Of a stretch of DNA of 64,000 nucleotides, positions 13,001 through 28,000 are shown one piece after another; position 1 is the first letter of the stretch, and every line of letters starts with the position of its first letter. The notes under the pieces are model-generated. The model was not told where the DNA came from. It made no database searches and saw nothing but the letters and a program-made list of their open reading frames with translations. The position numbers and the translations under genes are program-made. The stretch comes from Phlebotomus papatasi. Its lineage: Eukaryota > Arthropoda > Insecta > Diptera > Psychodidae. The stretch is taken from contig NC_077222.1 in NCBI RefSeq assembly GCF_024763615.1, forward strand, positions 65,534,001 through 65,598,000, in the 5' to 3' direction.

Positions 13001-16000
13001 TATTTAAAAGTGATTAAAGTGAAACCTTTCAGGCTTCGCACACAATCTGGCTTTGAACACTTCATATTTTTCCCTTATTCCTTTAATGAATTTGACCCAA
13101 TTTTTTAGGTAATACATGACTTAAGACTAGCCATTTGAACATATGGCCATAGATAGAGCAAATTCATTAAATGAATATGGGAAAAAAATGAATTGTTTGA
13201 AGCCAGAGTGTGTGCGAATCCTGAAAGCTTTTCACTATACTTATACAATTTAACTCAAGTTTACAATTAACGTTTTACGGGTTACATGAGTCATGAAAAC
13301 TAAATACACAAACGATTTCCTATTTTATTAACTGTATAAAAAGTTTTTTTTTTTAATTTAACCCTTTAAGGATGATAGAAACAACGGTGAGCATCAAAAT
13401 AATTTTTTTCTTACGGCTTGGTTTTTCTCTATGAAATCCCAAAAGGTGATTTATTCTAACCTCTAATTTTTGACCCTTTCGTCCTTAAAGCGTTACACTC
13501 TTTATAGCATATAAAACTTATATACAAAATTTAAACTATATTTTCCGACATTTTTGATTAAAAATTTTAAAAATTCAGTATGTTGACTTCATTTCCGGAG
13601 ACATTTTTTGAAAAAAAAAAACTTACTTTCCAATAGTCACGATTACTCTATGTAGAAACATCAGAAGTCAAAAAATTAAGTAGGGTGGCGGCATTACTTG
13701 TGGCCTCTGTCTTTCCTTATGGCCTCCTCGCAAAAATACTTTACTATGGAATAAAATGATTTTGAAAAACCTCAAAATGAAATAATTGATATGTTATGAT
13801 AGCACATCACAGATTTTTGGTTTTCGAAATTATTTTCTTATAAAAAATGTGACGAGGCCACAAGTAATGCCACCACTCCATTTCTTTTATTAACAGCTGA
13901 GTTAAACAGATTCCTATATTTGAACGAATGATTTTTGAAAAAAATGTCCTTTTGGAAAAAAAAATATAAAAAACAAGATTAAAGATTACCAAGTTTTGCG
14001 TATTTTACATCACGTTTCGTTCAGTTAATTAAGCTGTGATCAGCTGTGAATCATTTGAGTACGAGCTTAGCTTGCCTACTAACAATTTTCAACTTCAGAT
14101 GAATCTACTCTGAATAATGTGACTAAAAAAAATTCTAAAGGAGATAGTTTCATCAGAAATTCATGTCATAAAGTTCGGTCAATCTATGTACGATTAAATT
14201 TTTAAACATACTTTTGTTAAAACTATTTTGGAATTTGTTTATCAGAAATGTGCTTAAATTGAGCTAATCAGTATTGATATTTTCTGTAAGCCAAATATTC
14301 CAAAAATAGGGCTCAAAATTTCATTATTAAACTGTTACATAATCCTTCCTCGAATCCCTTGAAACTTTGTAAGTTTAAGAAGGTTCATGAAGGCTATTAT
14401 CTATAATAAAAATTTCAAGCCTCAGTCTCTTTTATTTCAGAAAATAGTGAATATTGAAATTTTCGTTTTGATAAATTTTGCCCCAGTTTCCCCTACTTCA
14501 TTGATTTTGAATTATTGTAAAATTAAATTTGCAGAAATTTCATGAAAACTTTTAATTCTTGTATTCGAAAATTTTATCCCAATTGTGTAAACCTATTTCC
14601 AATGAATTGTGTAGGTTTGCAAAAGCTCTGGCTGTTATAAACGTTACTATTCAAATCCACTACTGGTCCGCTTCTAAGACGTTGTAGTGTCATTGCCTTC
14701 TGGGGCTTTGTCACTGTATAGTCAGTCCGGTCTAGAACGTCAGAGAAAAAGTAACGTGTGGACCTGGATATCCTGGGGGGAATCTGGCAGGATGTTAAAA
14801 GGTGTGACGGCTAGTTACCTTAAGAGAGTCTATTCCCTCCAAATTATTCCAACCCAGGAATCCGACCGATGGTTTACAATCGTTTATTTTTAAAATTGAT
14901 TATTAACAATTTCATAAACAATTTTCTAACTATTGTTATTTTATATGGTTAGAAGCTTGAATGTAGCAAATCCTTCAACTTGCAGAGAGATATAAACTTT
15001 ATTTTAGAATTCGGAATCCATGTACCCCTTACTGCTTTAAATCTGACGTAGTATATATACAAAAAAGTTTTAATTTGATCGAAAACAATTCAATTTTGAT
15101 ATTTTTTTAAACCTTAATCAAATCTTTAGCCTCTTCTACATTATAATAAAATAGCAAAATTAACATAATTTGGATGTTTAGGAAAAATTACAGTTGATTT
15201 AAGTGCAGTTTTACTGCTGAAACTCCCCAGCTTTTCCGTATTTGAATATTTCGAGTCCAAGAAAAAATTTCAACAGAATATATTCCATAATTTTTCATAA
15301 CCTAAAGCTTTTCCATGTCAGCTTCATATCAAAATCACTTCATATGAGGAAGAGACTGCGTCTTCTTGTCAGATGGCGGGACAACTTAGTGTGAAAAATT
15401 GTAGCTTTTGGTTTTTCTCCAAATTGCGCTCTTGGAATGTCTGTTTGTTTTTAGCATTCTTTTTTCTTTATGAGTTTTTGACCAAAAAAAAAGTTTAAAG
15501 AAATTTCTTGCCACTTCAAGCCAAGTAAAAAATCACTCCAAAAAGAAAATGATGCAAATTGAATGTTAAACATGCATAAGAAATGGACAAAGCCTGTTTG
15601 GCAAATTGATTGGTGCTTAATGGCTGAGTTTATATTTGAGAAAAAAAATTGTAGCGAGAAAAAAATACAGACGCATAAATTATTTTAATAATAGACTCCA
15701 ACACATTTCATTGGAGGGCAAGCCAGATGAAAAATTTCGAGACAAATTGAACACATGTGTAATTCCCGCCTTGTGGCAAAGTGCAAAAATCGTAAATGAG
15801 AATGAAAACCTTTTTTATTTCTGCTATTTAAAAATAGCCCAAGAGTTCAAAAAAAAGAAGGAATTGAGACAGGAATTTCATATTCTTTGCCGTCTCCGCA
15901 ATATATCCAAGTGCAATCAGCCCAAGAATATGTACCAAAGGGAAGTTACCTGGAATTCTCAGGGAAATGAAGTTCCAGCGGAAGAGTGCAAAAAAGGAGA

Positions 16001-19000
16001 CGGAAGAGCAACCATAAGTGACTTTTTTGCCAAGTCATTCATTGTGCCTCCAAAGTACCGCACAAAGTATTTCCCAGAAAGAAATTTGTTAAATCTCACC
16101 AAGATAAGGGAGTATAGTCGAAAATGGGAAAAGTTCCGAGAATTCCACCTGACCGTTTATATGCAAATCATTTAGTGCAGGAGACAATGGCCCCAAAAGA
16201 ATGAAAAAGTGTGAGTAGTTCTTGATGACTGAGCCTCCCCTGGAAATTATGCCCATGTTCCTGTTTGTGACTGGAAAACATTCAAAAATGCATTTCGTTA
16301 GCCCACACCCATTTTACATTATATATTTTCAACCGAAAAGTGAAAACTTCCGCCAAAATAGGGTTAATTGATGCACTTCAATAAATTTACCATCAACGAA
16401 TACATGTGCAGTAGAAAAACTTAAGGTGCCCAATATGGGTTAGTAGTTAGTACAGTTAAAAAGGAAAATATTCTCATTTATCGCGCAAACCCAAAAATGC
16501 TAACACTATTCCCAAGACATTGATTCTCTTCAATTGAATGAGAAAAATTTCTTTTGGACAAAATAACCAGAGGCCCAACAATACTGCCACAACTTTCCAA
16601 ACTAAAACGCAAGAGGGAGGAAAGTTTGTCTTTCGGATAGTAGAGAACTTATGATCGTGACTATCCCATTTTTCAATGGAAGTGTGAGTTAAGCAAAAAT
16701 TCCAAGTAAAATAATCATCAATTGTCCTTCTTCAATCATTGATTTGTGCACAGTTCAGTGAAAGACAAAATTGCCTGCATCTTCCTTTCCTCATGTGTTA
16801 CAATAAAATCTCCCAAACCAAAAGGGGACGATAAGTAAACATTAAATTAAATTACAAAAGATGAAAGTGTCTTGGATAAAGAGGAAATGGTGTGGTGTAT
16901 GAGATAATAGTTATGGTTCAATCATTCAAAAGCCCAATTGTGTTTTATATAACTTGGTTTTGTCTTGTCACGCTCATGAACTTGACAAAGTTAAGTGGTA
17001 GACTACTCGCTCTTTGTTTGAAAAGTCCTAGATTCAAGTCCCTTTTAGGTCAACAGGAATTTTTTTGACATTAAATGTGTCCAAATTGTATCCAGTGAGC
17101 CTCATTTCACTTGATTCCCTTGATTCCAAAGGGCCATAGGAATGGATATTCCGAAAATCTCGCTTGTGAGAAGGTCTATTTATTGGTTTAATTTATGGTC
17201 ATTCGAGGAGGGATAGACCACCTTTTTAATTGGACCATGCTTTTAATGGGAAATAAAAACGAATATCACTAGGGGAATGTTGGCATGGTTCGCACAGGCT
17301 GAACCTTCAAACAACGCAAATTTTCTCTTTGTTTGCAAAGAACTAGTTCGTCATTTATTAGCCATAAGATAGATCATTATTAAGTTCATGAAATGAGATG
17401 AAGAAATGGTAGGCCAGCTCTTTGCAAACAAAGAGAAAATTCGCATCGTTTGAAGGTTCATTCTGTGCGAACCATGCCTACATTCCCCTAATTTATCATT
17501 TGGGACTCTAAATTCAAGATATCAACATTAGATAAGTCTACATGATTACAATTACTTCGAAAAGTTAGTTTGAAAAAAGAATTGCATTTTGAGGTGTTCA
17601 TAAAAGTGAGGGAAAGATGGGCCACCCCAAATTTTAGCAAAATATTTTGTTTTATTGCATCAATTAGAAGAAAAGTTTATAGTTTACAAATAAAAAGCAA
17701 AAATTCATAATATTTCTTCAATTTATTCTTAATTGTTTAAACTGGATATTCGATTGAAGCGGGATGTTTCCGGATACTCATTGCTTTGTTTTAGCTGAGA
17801 TTCTTTACAATCTCAGCTTTAGTAGTCACAAGTGAAATCCGACCTCGTCAGATCAGGCCCAAATTTTGGATTTACGCGTTTTGAAACTCATAGATCACGA
17901 ATATTTTATAAGCCGAAAATCAATTTTTGTAGAAGTCCCGTTCCGTCCGTCGTATAATCGCTACTGGAAACAGAACAGAGACAGATATCGACAAGCGATT
18001 TTCGGCAAAGGTCAAAAACATCGATAGGCAGCTAGAAAAAGGTGATGTAAGATCACCATTTTGGAATACCCCCAAATTTTGTTTTCTCAAAAACTCAGCC
18101 CCTATGGCAACGATGGATCTCAAATTTTAGTATGTTATAGCTAGGCCTAAGAGCTTTCGACTGGAAAAAAAGATAAGTCCCCCCGACCCTACTGTCCGAG
18201 CTAGAATCAAAAATTTAATTTTCAAATGGCCATATCTCCAGTTCTAATTATCGGAATTAAAAACAATTGGTGTTTTGAGAAGCTGTCGTGGAGTACTACA
18301 ACCCTTTTTACACGATAACTTCATTCGATTTAACCGATGGGCCGATAAATCAAAAAATCGATTTTAGAAATTTCGATTTTGAATATTTCGTAAAGTAGAC
18401 GATGCTTTTTCTTTAAATTTTAATATGTTGTAGCTGAGGTCGAGACCCTTCCAACGGTGGGTCTCATTCCTCCATCGATGTTACCTGACCTGAGCTATAA
18501 CCAAAAATGTCTTGACCGCACCAGATTTTCGGTGTTTATGAAGTGATTTCGATGAAATTTTAGTATAGGGGAGACTGGGGCAATAAGTCACAAAACGGAT
18601 ATTTTATTTTTTTACAAGCTACCCGAGCACCTCCAAAATTTCTATTTAGCACAGTTTTATCGGAAATTTACCGCTCTACAACTCTGTGAAAGTCATTTTC
18701 TTCTATTTTGTAAGGAAATATATTTATCGAGCCGTTTTCTAAAAGGTAATTATGTGATCATTCTCTAAAATGCTGGGGCAAATAGTATCAGGCATAAGAT
18801 ACTATCACATTTTGATTCGCTTTATTACAGGATTCCGTAAATTTAAGTAAAATACCTAGATTACATGTTTTCATAGGAAATTTATTTTTCTACACCTTTG
18901 TAAAACACAAAAGACTGCAAATTGTTTGACCAATGCAAACAACAAGCGGCGACACGTAGCATTGACGTTTCTTTTCACCGTGGGACATCAGAAATTGTTT

Positions 19001-22000
19001 CAGTTTTTGTTATTTTTTGCTCCATAGCTTTTGTTACTTTTTACCCCAAGTGGTCGTTTTTAATAAAGGGATTTCTGGAGAAAAGAATCTTTGTAAAGAA
19101 TTCAAAGTATTCAAAGAATATCCAGATAATTTGGGATATATTCACCAGTGCATCAAATTTAATATAAGTAGCTAATTATTGATATCTTCTGCACGGAAAA
19201 TATTTCAAAAATAGGGCAAAAAAATTTCGATATTTTTTATTTTCTAAATTCCTTGTTCAAATTCTAACAAACTTACGACATTGAAGAAGACCTATGGAGG
19301 CTATCTATGGAAAAATTTTAAGCCGCTATCTTATTTATCTTGCAAGATATTGAATTTTAAAATTTTCGATTTGTGACTTTTTGCCCCAGTCTCCCCTTTA
19401 TTATATCTGAGATCGAGACCTTCCTAACGATGGGTTCCAACCGTCTCTAGGGGAAAGCTCCCATGCTTTACAGGGTCCCAAGCTTCATAATGACTAAATT
19501 TTTCCTATGTTTTTCAATAAACATGACTCATCACACCCACAATTTAAAAAGTAGGGGATAGTCTCCTGTTTTTGAAATATATTACGAAGTCACATTTATC
19601 TAGTAACATAGGAAAAAAATAGTAATTATGTAGCTTAGAACCGTGTAAAGCATGGGCACTTTCCCCTACACTAACCCACTGTACCCCGACCCTTACTATA
19701 TCCAAATGGACCGGACTCTATCTCCAATGTTTATTAACCGATTTCAATGAACCTTTTTTCTTTTGTTGGTCTTCCCCACTCAGACTATTTAAAATAGAAA
19801 ATGACCAGTGATAAGCCCAGATAAGCTTATGGTAGCTGAGATTTTTTACAGATGACCTCAAAATGCATGCAACTCGGGGTGCTTGTAACTCGAAATGCGT
19901 GAAAAGTCGATTGTGAGTTGAATTTTGGGGGTAAAGAATTGCATTGAGACAATTTTATCCATTTGGATCGACAAGAACAGATTACTCGACGCGATTCTTT
20001 ACCCCCAAAATTCAACTCAGGATGGAATTTTCACGCATTCCGAGTTGCAAGCACCCCAAGTTGCACGCATTTCGAGGTGAACTGTAAAGAATCTCAGCTA
20101 CCATAAGCTTATCTGGGCTTTTTATTTAGTACCTGTAGTGGATTGTATCGAGGTTGATTAATCTTGATTAGATCAGTCTAGAGACCTATAAAGCAAAATC
20201 TGAATTTTTGACTCAAAATTAGATTTTTTTTTATAAAATAGCTGATTTTATTAAGACCGATATTCTTGGCCTCTACACGCTAGGGAAATTCAAACATGAG
20301 CATAGGGAATTTTTTTCAATATCGACATAACTTTCTCTAGTGTGTAGAGGCCATTAGATTGAAATATCTGGTTATTTGTTGAGAATCTGCATGTGTGAGA
20401 TACGGGTAGTTTGAAAAAAGGTGTATTGTTCTTCGATTTTCTTAAATAAATGTGGTATAACAAATTATTTTAATAAAGTCTATACTAGTTTATACCGCAA
20501 TACAAAATTTCAAGATAATTTTCTGAGTTTTGGAAATAATGCCTGAACCCTTTAAGGACGATTGGAACACCGGTGTCCCATAAAGTAAATAATTTTTCCT
20601 GACTACCTAAATTTATTTTCTCCATATGTTTATACGTAATTGTAAAGTAGACGGTTGAAGGAATCTAGGATATTTTTGCAATTCGCCAGCTATTTGCAAT
20701 ATACTAAATTTTTAAGCTCTAAAATTACGAATTGTTAAATTCTCATAATGAAAATTAATTTTAAATATTTTTTGTACACTTCCTTTTTTTAAGCAAAACC
20801 ATTTTGAGAAAAGAAACTACAATACTCAAACATAATATTTTTCATTAAAGCGAAAAATATTATTCATTGGTATTGCCAGAAAAATTACTTAAATTTTTGG
20901 ACTATTTTTGTCCCTATCGTTCATAGAGGTCAAAAATACACCAAATCAGACCCTGTTGGCTTTTCGAAGACCAGACATAAGACCTTTTACTGATTTTGTT
21001 CATTGGTTTCATTTTTATTGCTGATTTTCGGTCCGCGACAACTGTCTCGTCGTTAAAGGGTTAAAGTCAAAACATAAAATGTGCCTCAAATATGCCGGCT
21101 CTCCCCTACTGGTAAATTTTCATATTTAGCTAAATATTTGCAAATTTACTACTCATGTATATTTTGCTTTTAAACTTTTGATAGGGGAAAGCGCGCTACT
21201 TTCGGACAACTCAAGTTTCGCACAATTCATTTTTTTCACTATGTTGCTCATGGATTTCACCTATAGCTCTTTTCTAAAAATTTGAGGCATTGGACTAGCT
21301 ATTAAAATATAACATTATAATGGATCAAATTCATTTATAACACATTGAAAAACACATTCGAACATTGATTGTTCGAAGCATAAATTGTCCGAAGGTAGCG
21401 CGCTTTCCCCAATCAGTGTTTGTATGAAATATTTAAAGAATATTAGCAAATGAGAAAAATTTAATTAAATTTACACACCTCAAGTGAGATTGAGCTTTCA
21501 TATAAATTTTGATTCAAGTGCTTTTTTTGTAAAACACAATCTTCCTAATCAAAACTTTTTGCAAGACATGTTTAAAAATGCAATTCTGACGACAATGACT
21601 ATTGCTGTGCAGACGGACCTTGATCCTTTTCATCCCCACATTTAAATGTCTATCGCAATTGTAAGAAAAATCGAAGAGCTAAGCGTCATGAAACTTGTGC
21701 ATTGGGTGCCAAATTTCTATGTGTCGTGTATTGAATTAGTTATCATCCCTTCATGATATTGTATGTACTACTTTAGAATAGGAAAGTTTGAGAAAGTGGA
21801 GAAGATTTGCACACATACCATCTCAGCAATACTTTCGTGATATCTGACTAATTCTGAAAAGACAAACGGGAAATTTGGCAAATGGCCAGAATGTTTTCTG
21901 TTTGGTATTCTTTATGAATATACGACGATGACGAGATATCCGTTCTTTTCTCTCATACAATCTCTCCACTTTCCTCCACAATCATCCACCGATGCACTTT

Positions 22001-25000
22001 CGTCGACTTCCCTCAACTCCACTCCCTCATCTTTTTTCACACTCGCGGCTGAAACAAGAAGACAGGGTGTTGGATTGATTTAGAGGGGTTTTTGCACGCG
22101 AAAATTCTTACATCATCCACTTCATATTTTCTCAACATTCACCCAAGGCCCCATCCTTTTGTCTAACATATCACATATAGGGTTATAGAACCATTCAATG
22201 CTATTTTATAGAATAGTATTTAATAAAATTTTGGTTAAACAGGGTTTACCATTCTTTATGCGATATATGGGAGGATGGGATAGTTTCAGACAAGCCTGAC
22301 TTTAGAAAATGTGGTTAATTATTTATTTATTATATGTTTACTACACTCTCCAACCTTTTCCACCGGGCGGGAATCGAACTTACAACTATAACAGTGAAGT
22401 CGGGGGTCGTAACGCCAAGAAATCGAACGCCCTTGCCAATTGCACACAGGACCCCTTTGGAAAATATAAAATTTTACGATAATAAATCATTATATTTTTT
22501 TAAAATTAAAGTGTGACTTCATTGCTATTGCTGCAATGAGTCAAAGCTAAAAAAAACTAACCATTATTTATAGGGACTAGTAGGTCACCGATGGTCAACA
22601 ATACATTTTACTTTTCCACAGATGAAGTAGAGTATAATCTCTCGATTTTGGGTTTATATTTTCCGACTCCTTACCTATCAAAGGGTCGTACTTCGGGAGA
22701 ATTTTGGAAACTAGAAGTTGTTTCGAATTTTTTTGTCACGCTGTTTGTCCGTCTGTCCATCTGGCCGTTACTACGAATATAAATAAAGACTTGGAACCTT
22801 CGAGGGCCCCCCATAAATCGACCCTGGGACCATAAAAAACCAAACCAAACCAAACACAACCAAGTTTTTTCGGGATGCTCGAAAACTCGTCATACGATGT
22901 TTTCGTTTTTCGACCAACTTTTAGAGATTATCCAGGCGAATATTTTGTCCACATACGAAAATATCGTTGAATCGAATCATTCCTCAATGGTCAATGGTTA
23001 AAAACGTAAAAAGGCTCTAGACAGTGCATTTATCAACCGCATGGGATCATGTTTGCGCTTGTTGGAAAGGTCTTAAAATTTCTAATCGGTTCTGAGTCCG
23101 TACTGAACCCATTCACAACCGATAAGTAATTTTTGTCACAAAATTAATTGTCTTACTCATAAGCCATTTTGAGCGGCCCTTTGAGTGATTCAATCAGTTC
23201 AATAAAGCGGTTTTGAACAAGTAAATGATCGATACGAAAGTGCTTTTGAGGTATAGCGTCCAAGCTTCGAGCATTCCGCAAAGCTTTTTTCATGACTAAT
23301 GAAATGCAACCATTTTAATTGTAACTTTTCTGTGTTTTCGTGTACAGTTCACAAATATCTCTAAGTTAAGTCGCTTAACAATCTGGGATTTATAGTAAGG
23401 GAAAGCGCGCTACCTTTGGACGACTCAAGTTTCGGACAATTCAATTTTTTCTCTATGTTCTTTATGGATTTCCCCCATAGCTTTTTTCTGAAATTTTGAG
23501 GCATTGGATTAGCTATTAAAATATAATTTTATAATGGACCAAATTCATTTATTACACATTGAAAAAAATGCTTTGGACGAAGTATAAATCGTTCGAAGGT
23601 AGCGCATTTTCCCCTAAACCACTCTATAAATTTACGAAATTTATTTTCTCTTGTATTTTTTGGTAATTCATCCTACAATAACCAAAATCGGCTCAAAAAC
23701 TCAAAAAGTTTTTGACACGGTATAATTTTCATTTCAATTTTCAAATAGCCAAGACGCATGATTTAGAAAATGAATCTTAAGAAGGTATTAAGTTGCCTGA
23801 AACTGCCCCACTCTTACCTCCACATAAAATAAATCATCCAGATACATATTAAGGATATCTTATACGGGCTTCAGACCTAAGGCTTAGCTATCTGGCTTAA
23901 CTCCTCTAATTCCTCATCAAGCATGATTTTTTTTAGGAAACTATTGTTTAGGATTGAATATTAAGGGCAAATGATTCATTAGATTTTAAAAAATCAATAA
24001 AATTGCTTGTTATTAAGATTTTTGAGACCTTCGGGAACTGGGCTAAACCTCCAGTCTGAAGCCGGCATTAGCGTGATTCTCTAATGTTCGGATATTTATA
24101 TTTATCACTCTCGCTTACAATTAATAAACAAAATTTGATTTGAAAAAAATAACCAATAAAACTATGACGACACCAAATAGTGTTGAATTATACAAATTTT
24201 AAATATTTATTGAAAAAACTTGAATGTTATTAAACTAAAAACTCGAGAGCATTTTTAATGAGCCGACAAGTAATTTAAATCACTAAGAACTGCAGGAATA
24301 CAACAATGAAACTTGTTGATACTAATGGAGTCGTTCTGTAAATTGTAATTTTTCTTTGCTAGCACGCAAAATATTTATAGATCAAACTTTTAAATATCAC
24401 AATATTAGAGACCAAAAAAACTAAAATAGTAGCATTAATGGGTAATACCACCCTATATGGGATCTACAGCGAAATATCCGCATCCATCAATTTTGTCATG
24501 GTCGAACTATCATGAGAAAGATTTTCTCCTCCGCGGGACAATTTTCTCACATAAAGTCACTCTGGACTTTTCTCTATATAAACAAAATTTATGTAGATAC
24601 AATTCTCATGAGATTTCCCGTGAAAGTGACTTCGCGACATTTATTTCTTTCACATGACTAAAAATCTAGCACCAAGGAGAAAATCATTCACCCCGGAACA
24701 GATATTTTTTAAAGCTCCAAAAACTGGCAAATGAGAGAAGTTAATGGACACAAGAGTGATCAATTGTAATACGCTCATACATATTTTGTGATCTTTCTGG
24801 GCAATCTCATCATCATTATTTTCTGGGTAAAATTGATGTAATTTATGCTCACAGCTTCTGCGGCCATTCATTCTTCATGTTGTTACAACAATAGAGTTTT
24901 CCGAGTGAAAAATGACCCCCCGACAACCTGCATTATGCACATATTGTATTGTACAGATTTTCGCATAGGACACTCTCGTAGGAGATTATGGAAAGCATCA

Positions 25001-28000
25001 TCCAAGCTTTTTATATGCAGAAAAAAAAACATTGCATCACAATGATGGAAAATCCTCCACTGCAAATTCAACACACGTTTCGATTTTTCGCAATCGGTAA
25101 ATACGAACTATTCAAATTCAACAAGAAGATATACTGCTGCATTTGGTTTGGGATTGATGCTATCAACAAAGTTTGTCGTTTAGTTGGAATGATGGGAATG
25201 ATAACTTTATACGTTCATACGCTGAATATTACACATTCATCCATTGACAACATGATTGCTCAGGGAATATGCTACAACAAAACGCTGATAATGACCTCAT
25301 AATAGAGTAACGTCCACTCCCGGCTAACACCATTCCTCTTAGAGTTCGATAACCTATACAAGCCAATCTAACTCAAATGTCAAATTATTAATATGCCTTA
25401 TTATTTAAAACTTGAAATATTTGAAGAATATTTCTATTTTAACATTAAGAATATTTTACAACAACTATCTTAATTCACAACTTCCGAATAACTAAAATTA
25501 TTATGGGATATTTAGCAAGGGGATCGTAAAGAAATTTTCATTTTACCGCAACCATATTTAATACTTAATGGATTAAAGTTAATGGATCCCGGTCAAAATC
25601 CCGAAAGTCGAAATCCCGAAAGCCAAAATCCCGAACGCCAAAATCCCGAAAGCCAAAATCCCGAAAGCCAAAATTCCGAAAACCAAAATCCCGAAAAGGC
25701 CAAAATCCCGAAAGTCAAAATCCCGAAAGCCAAAATCCCGAACGCCAAAATCCCAAAAGCCGAAATCCCGAATTCTTAAAAGTGTCATAGCTACTCCCAC
25801 GATTGCATCCGTGCTTGCTGGAGGCAAAGGGAAATCTTCTGTGTCTTGAGAAATTATTCTAAATATTTTCCTCCATATAATTTCATCTCTTTTGAGGATT
25901 TTGAACATTCGGGATTTTGGCTTTCGGGATTTTGACTTTCGGGATTTTGGCCTTTTGGGATTTTGGTTTTCGGAATTTTGGCTTTCGGGATTTTGGCCTT
26001 TTCGGGATTTTGGCTTTCGGGATTTTGGCCTTTTCGGGATTTTGGCTTTCGGGATTTTGGCTGCCACCGTTAATACTAATTGCTTAAATAAGTCACATTT
26101 CTGTAAATATATTTTGCTTATGGTGGCGGCATTATTAGTGGCCTCTTTACTTATGGTCTCGTTCCAATTTTGGTCAAAAAATGATTCCAAGAACCAAAAG
26201 AAATGTGATGTATTATATCATAACTCATTAAATATTTTTAATTCTAAGATTTTTCAAAATCATTTTGTAATATTGTAAAGTTTTTTACGAGGCGGATATA
26301 AGTAAAGACAGAGGCCATATGTAATGCCGCCATCTTATACTCCATTTACTATTTCGTAATATAACTTTTAATGAATTTTATAAATAGTTTTTTACTTATC
26401 AAAACTCAATTTTAAGAAATCGTTTTTTTTTTTATTTACTTGTAAATACGGGTAACTTTGTCCTCTGCGAGTGACTTTGATCCCCCTCTTTATAAGCTTT
26501 TCTTTACTTCTAGAACTTAGGAATGATTTTTACCGATCTGATCTACCATGTCTGATCGGTGAGGAGAACCGTTTTCAAACATTAGAATTAAAGAAAGGTT
26601 TACCTGCATATAAGGCACTAATAAATGAAACAAAATACTTTGATGCTTACCTTTTTTACTTTTACGTTACTGTTTTACCTTTTACTTCGCATTTTTGACA
26701 AATTTATTTATTTAATTGAATTTCAATATTTCAATATTTTGTGTCGAAGTTAAAGATTTTTAATTCTACAGTAAAGACTAATTGCGATTAATTTACTATT
26801 ACATAATAACATGAAAAATTTTCAATATTATTGAAGGTTTTTAAGAACTTCTCGATTTTATTAAAATTATGATTAAGAAATACTTTTAAAAAATGGAAAT
26901 TGTTAAATTATTTAAAATTGCTGCGTTTTAGATTAAAAGTTTTAGAAATATTTAAATTTAAAAAATCGATCGGAGATTATTATTATTAATCGTATCGATA
27001 TAATAATGTATTACAAGGTAATAATTCTACTATAATTCAAAACATAATCTTGCGGATCTCGTAAGCAGTATGCTTGCCTGAAGACATCAAGAAGACTTTT
27101 TCTTAATAGGAAGATCGGGTAATTGATAAGAAATTGAATGTGAAATTCGCTTTAATCTTAAATTTTTTTTGCAGCGTAGTTTCTTTGAAAAATTCACCAA
27201 AAAATAATACTGCACTGTTTTTGATTATTTTTGGACAAGATATGTAAAGCTTGATAGATTCCCTCAAAGCTCTTCTGAGGGACATTGCAGCTTTCTTTGA
27301 GGGAGAAAAGTTAGTCAAAAGCTTCCCTAAAGTCCTCCAAAAAAAATGTTTTGAAAGATTTAATATTAGATTTCGTGCAACTTTTCTTTAAAAAAAATGC
27401 CATAAATACATTTTGAATCTAAATTGAACGACTTTAAGCTTTTGAAAAAGCTCATAAGATTCAATAAAAAATCGTTAAAAACAGTGAAAGCACTGTCCAG
27501 TTTCCCCTATATCATATCCTGAGTTGGTAGAATCTGCTAAGTATAATGTAAACCACCCAAAAGCGCCTTCTCGTAGTGTAGTGAATGCTCATCCATGCTC
27601 ATGAAGTTATTGGGCGACGCGGTGCATTATTACGTTATTATCGAAGAATAAAGACCATTCTTAAAAACCTAAATAAAATTTTAAGCTTAAGATTTTATCT
27701 CAAAATAAAGAACTTAATTTGATTTGCTTACTGAAAAAGTTTAACAAAAAAACTGACCATTTGGTAACAGGCGAGAAATGATTAAGCATTAACGTATCAA
27801 AATTAAAGTAATTCCCATTGAAGTGATTGTGAATGAGAAAACTTAAATCCAATGATTAAATATGCGCACAAATTTCTCTGTTCTCTTTTCAATGAATTGT
27901 TTTCTTTTCAAACATCCCGATGATTGACCCCTCGTTTGAAGAGTTTTTCCTTACACAAAACGATAAACGAAACCACCATCGATATGGATGGATTTCATTC

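Larger units (their letters stand above)
22266..23822. mobile_element. TAGGG-edge family 4 relative, long, with nested elements
   Basis: Left TATGGGAGGATGGGATAGTT with TCAG; right CCTGAAACTGCCCCACTCTT with ACC are inverted and match the ends of 6130-6747. It contains a SINE and the 23396-23616 MITE. Confidence 0.65.

Noticed and set aside
16983..17055. Functional tRNA gene
   Set aside because: A- and B-box-like sequences are present but acceptor and D stems do not pair, so only a SINE-like origin is considered.
25594..26062. CRISPR-like array
   Set aside because: Units are contiguous 15-mers without spacers, in a eukaryotic genome.
25579..26190. 203-codon repetitive - strand frame rich in IPKAK and KRPKSRK units
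   Set aside because: It is the translation of the 15-bp tandem arrays, whose period keeps the frame open. The complementary strand gives similar frames.
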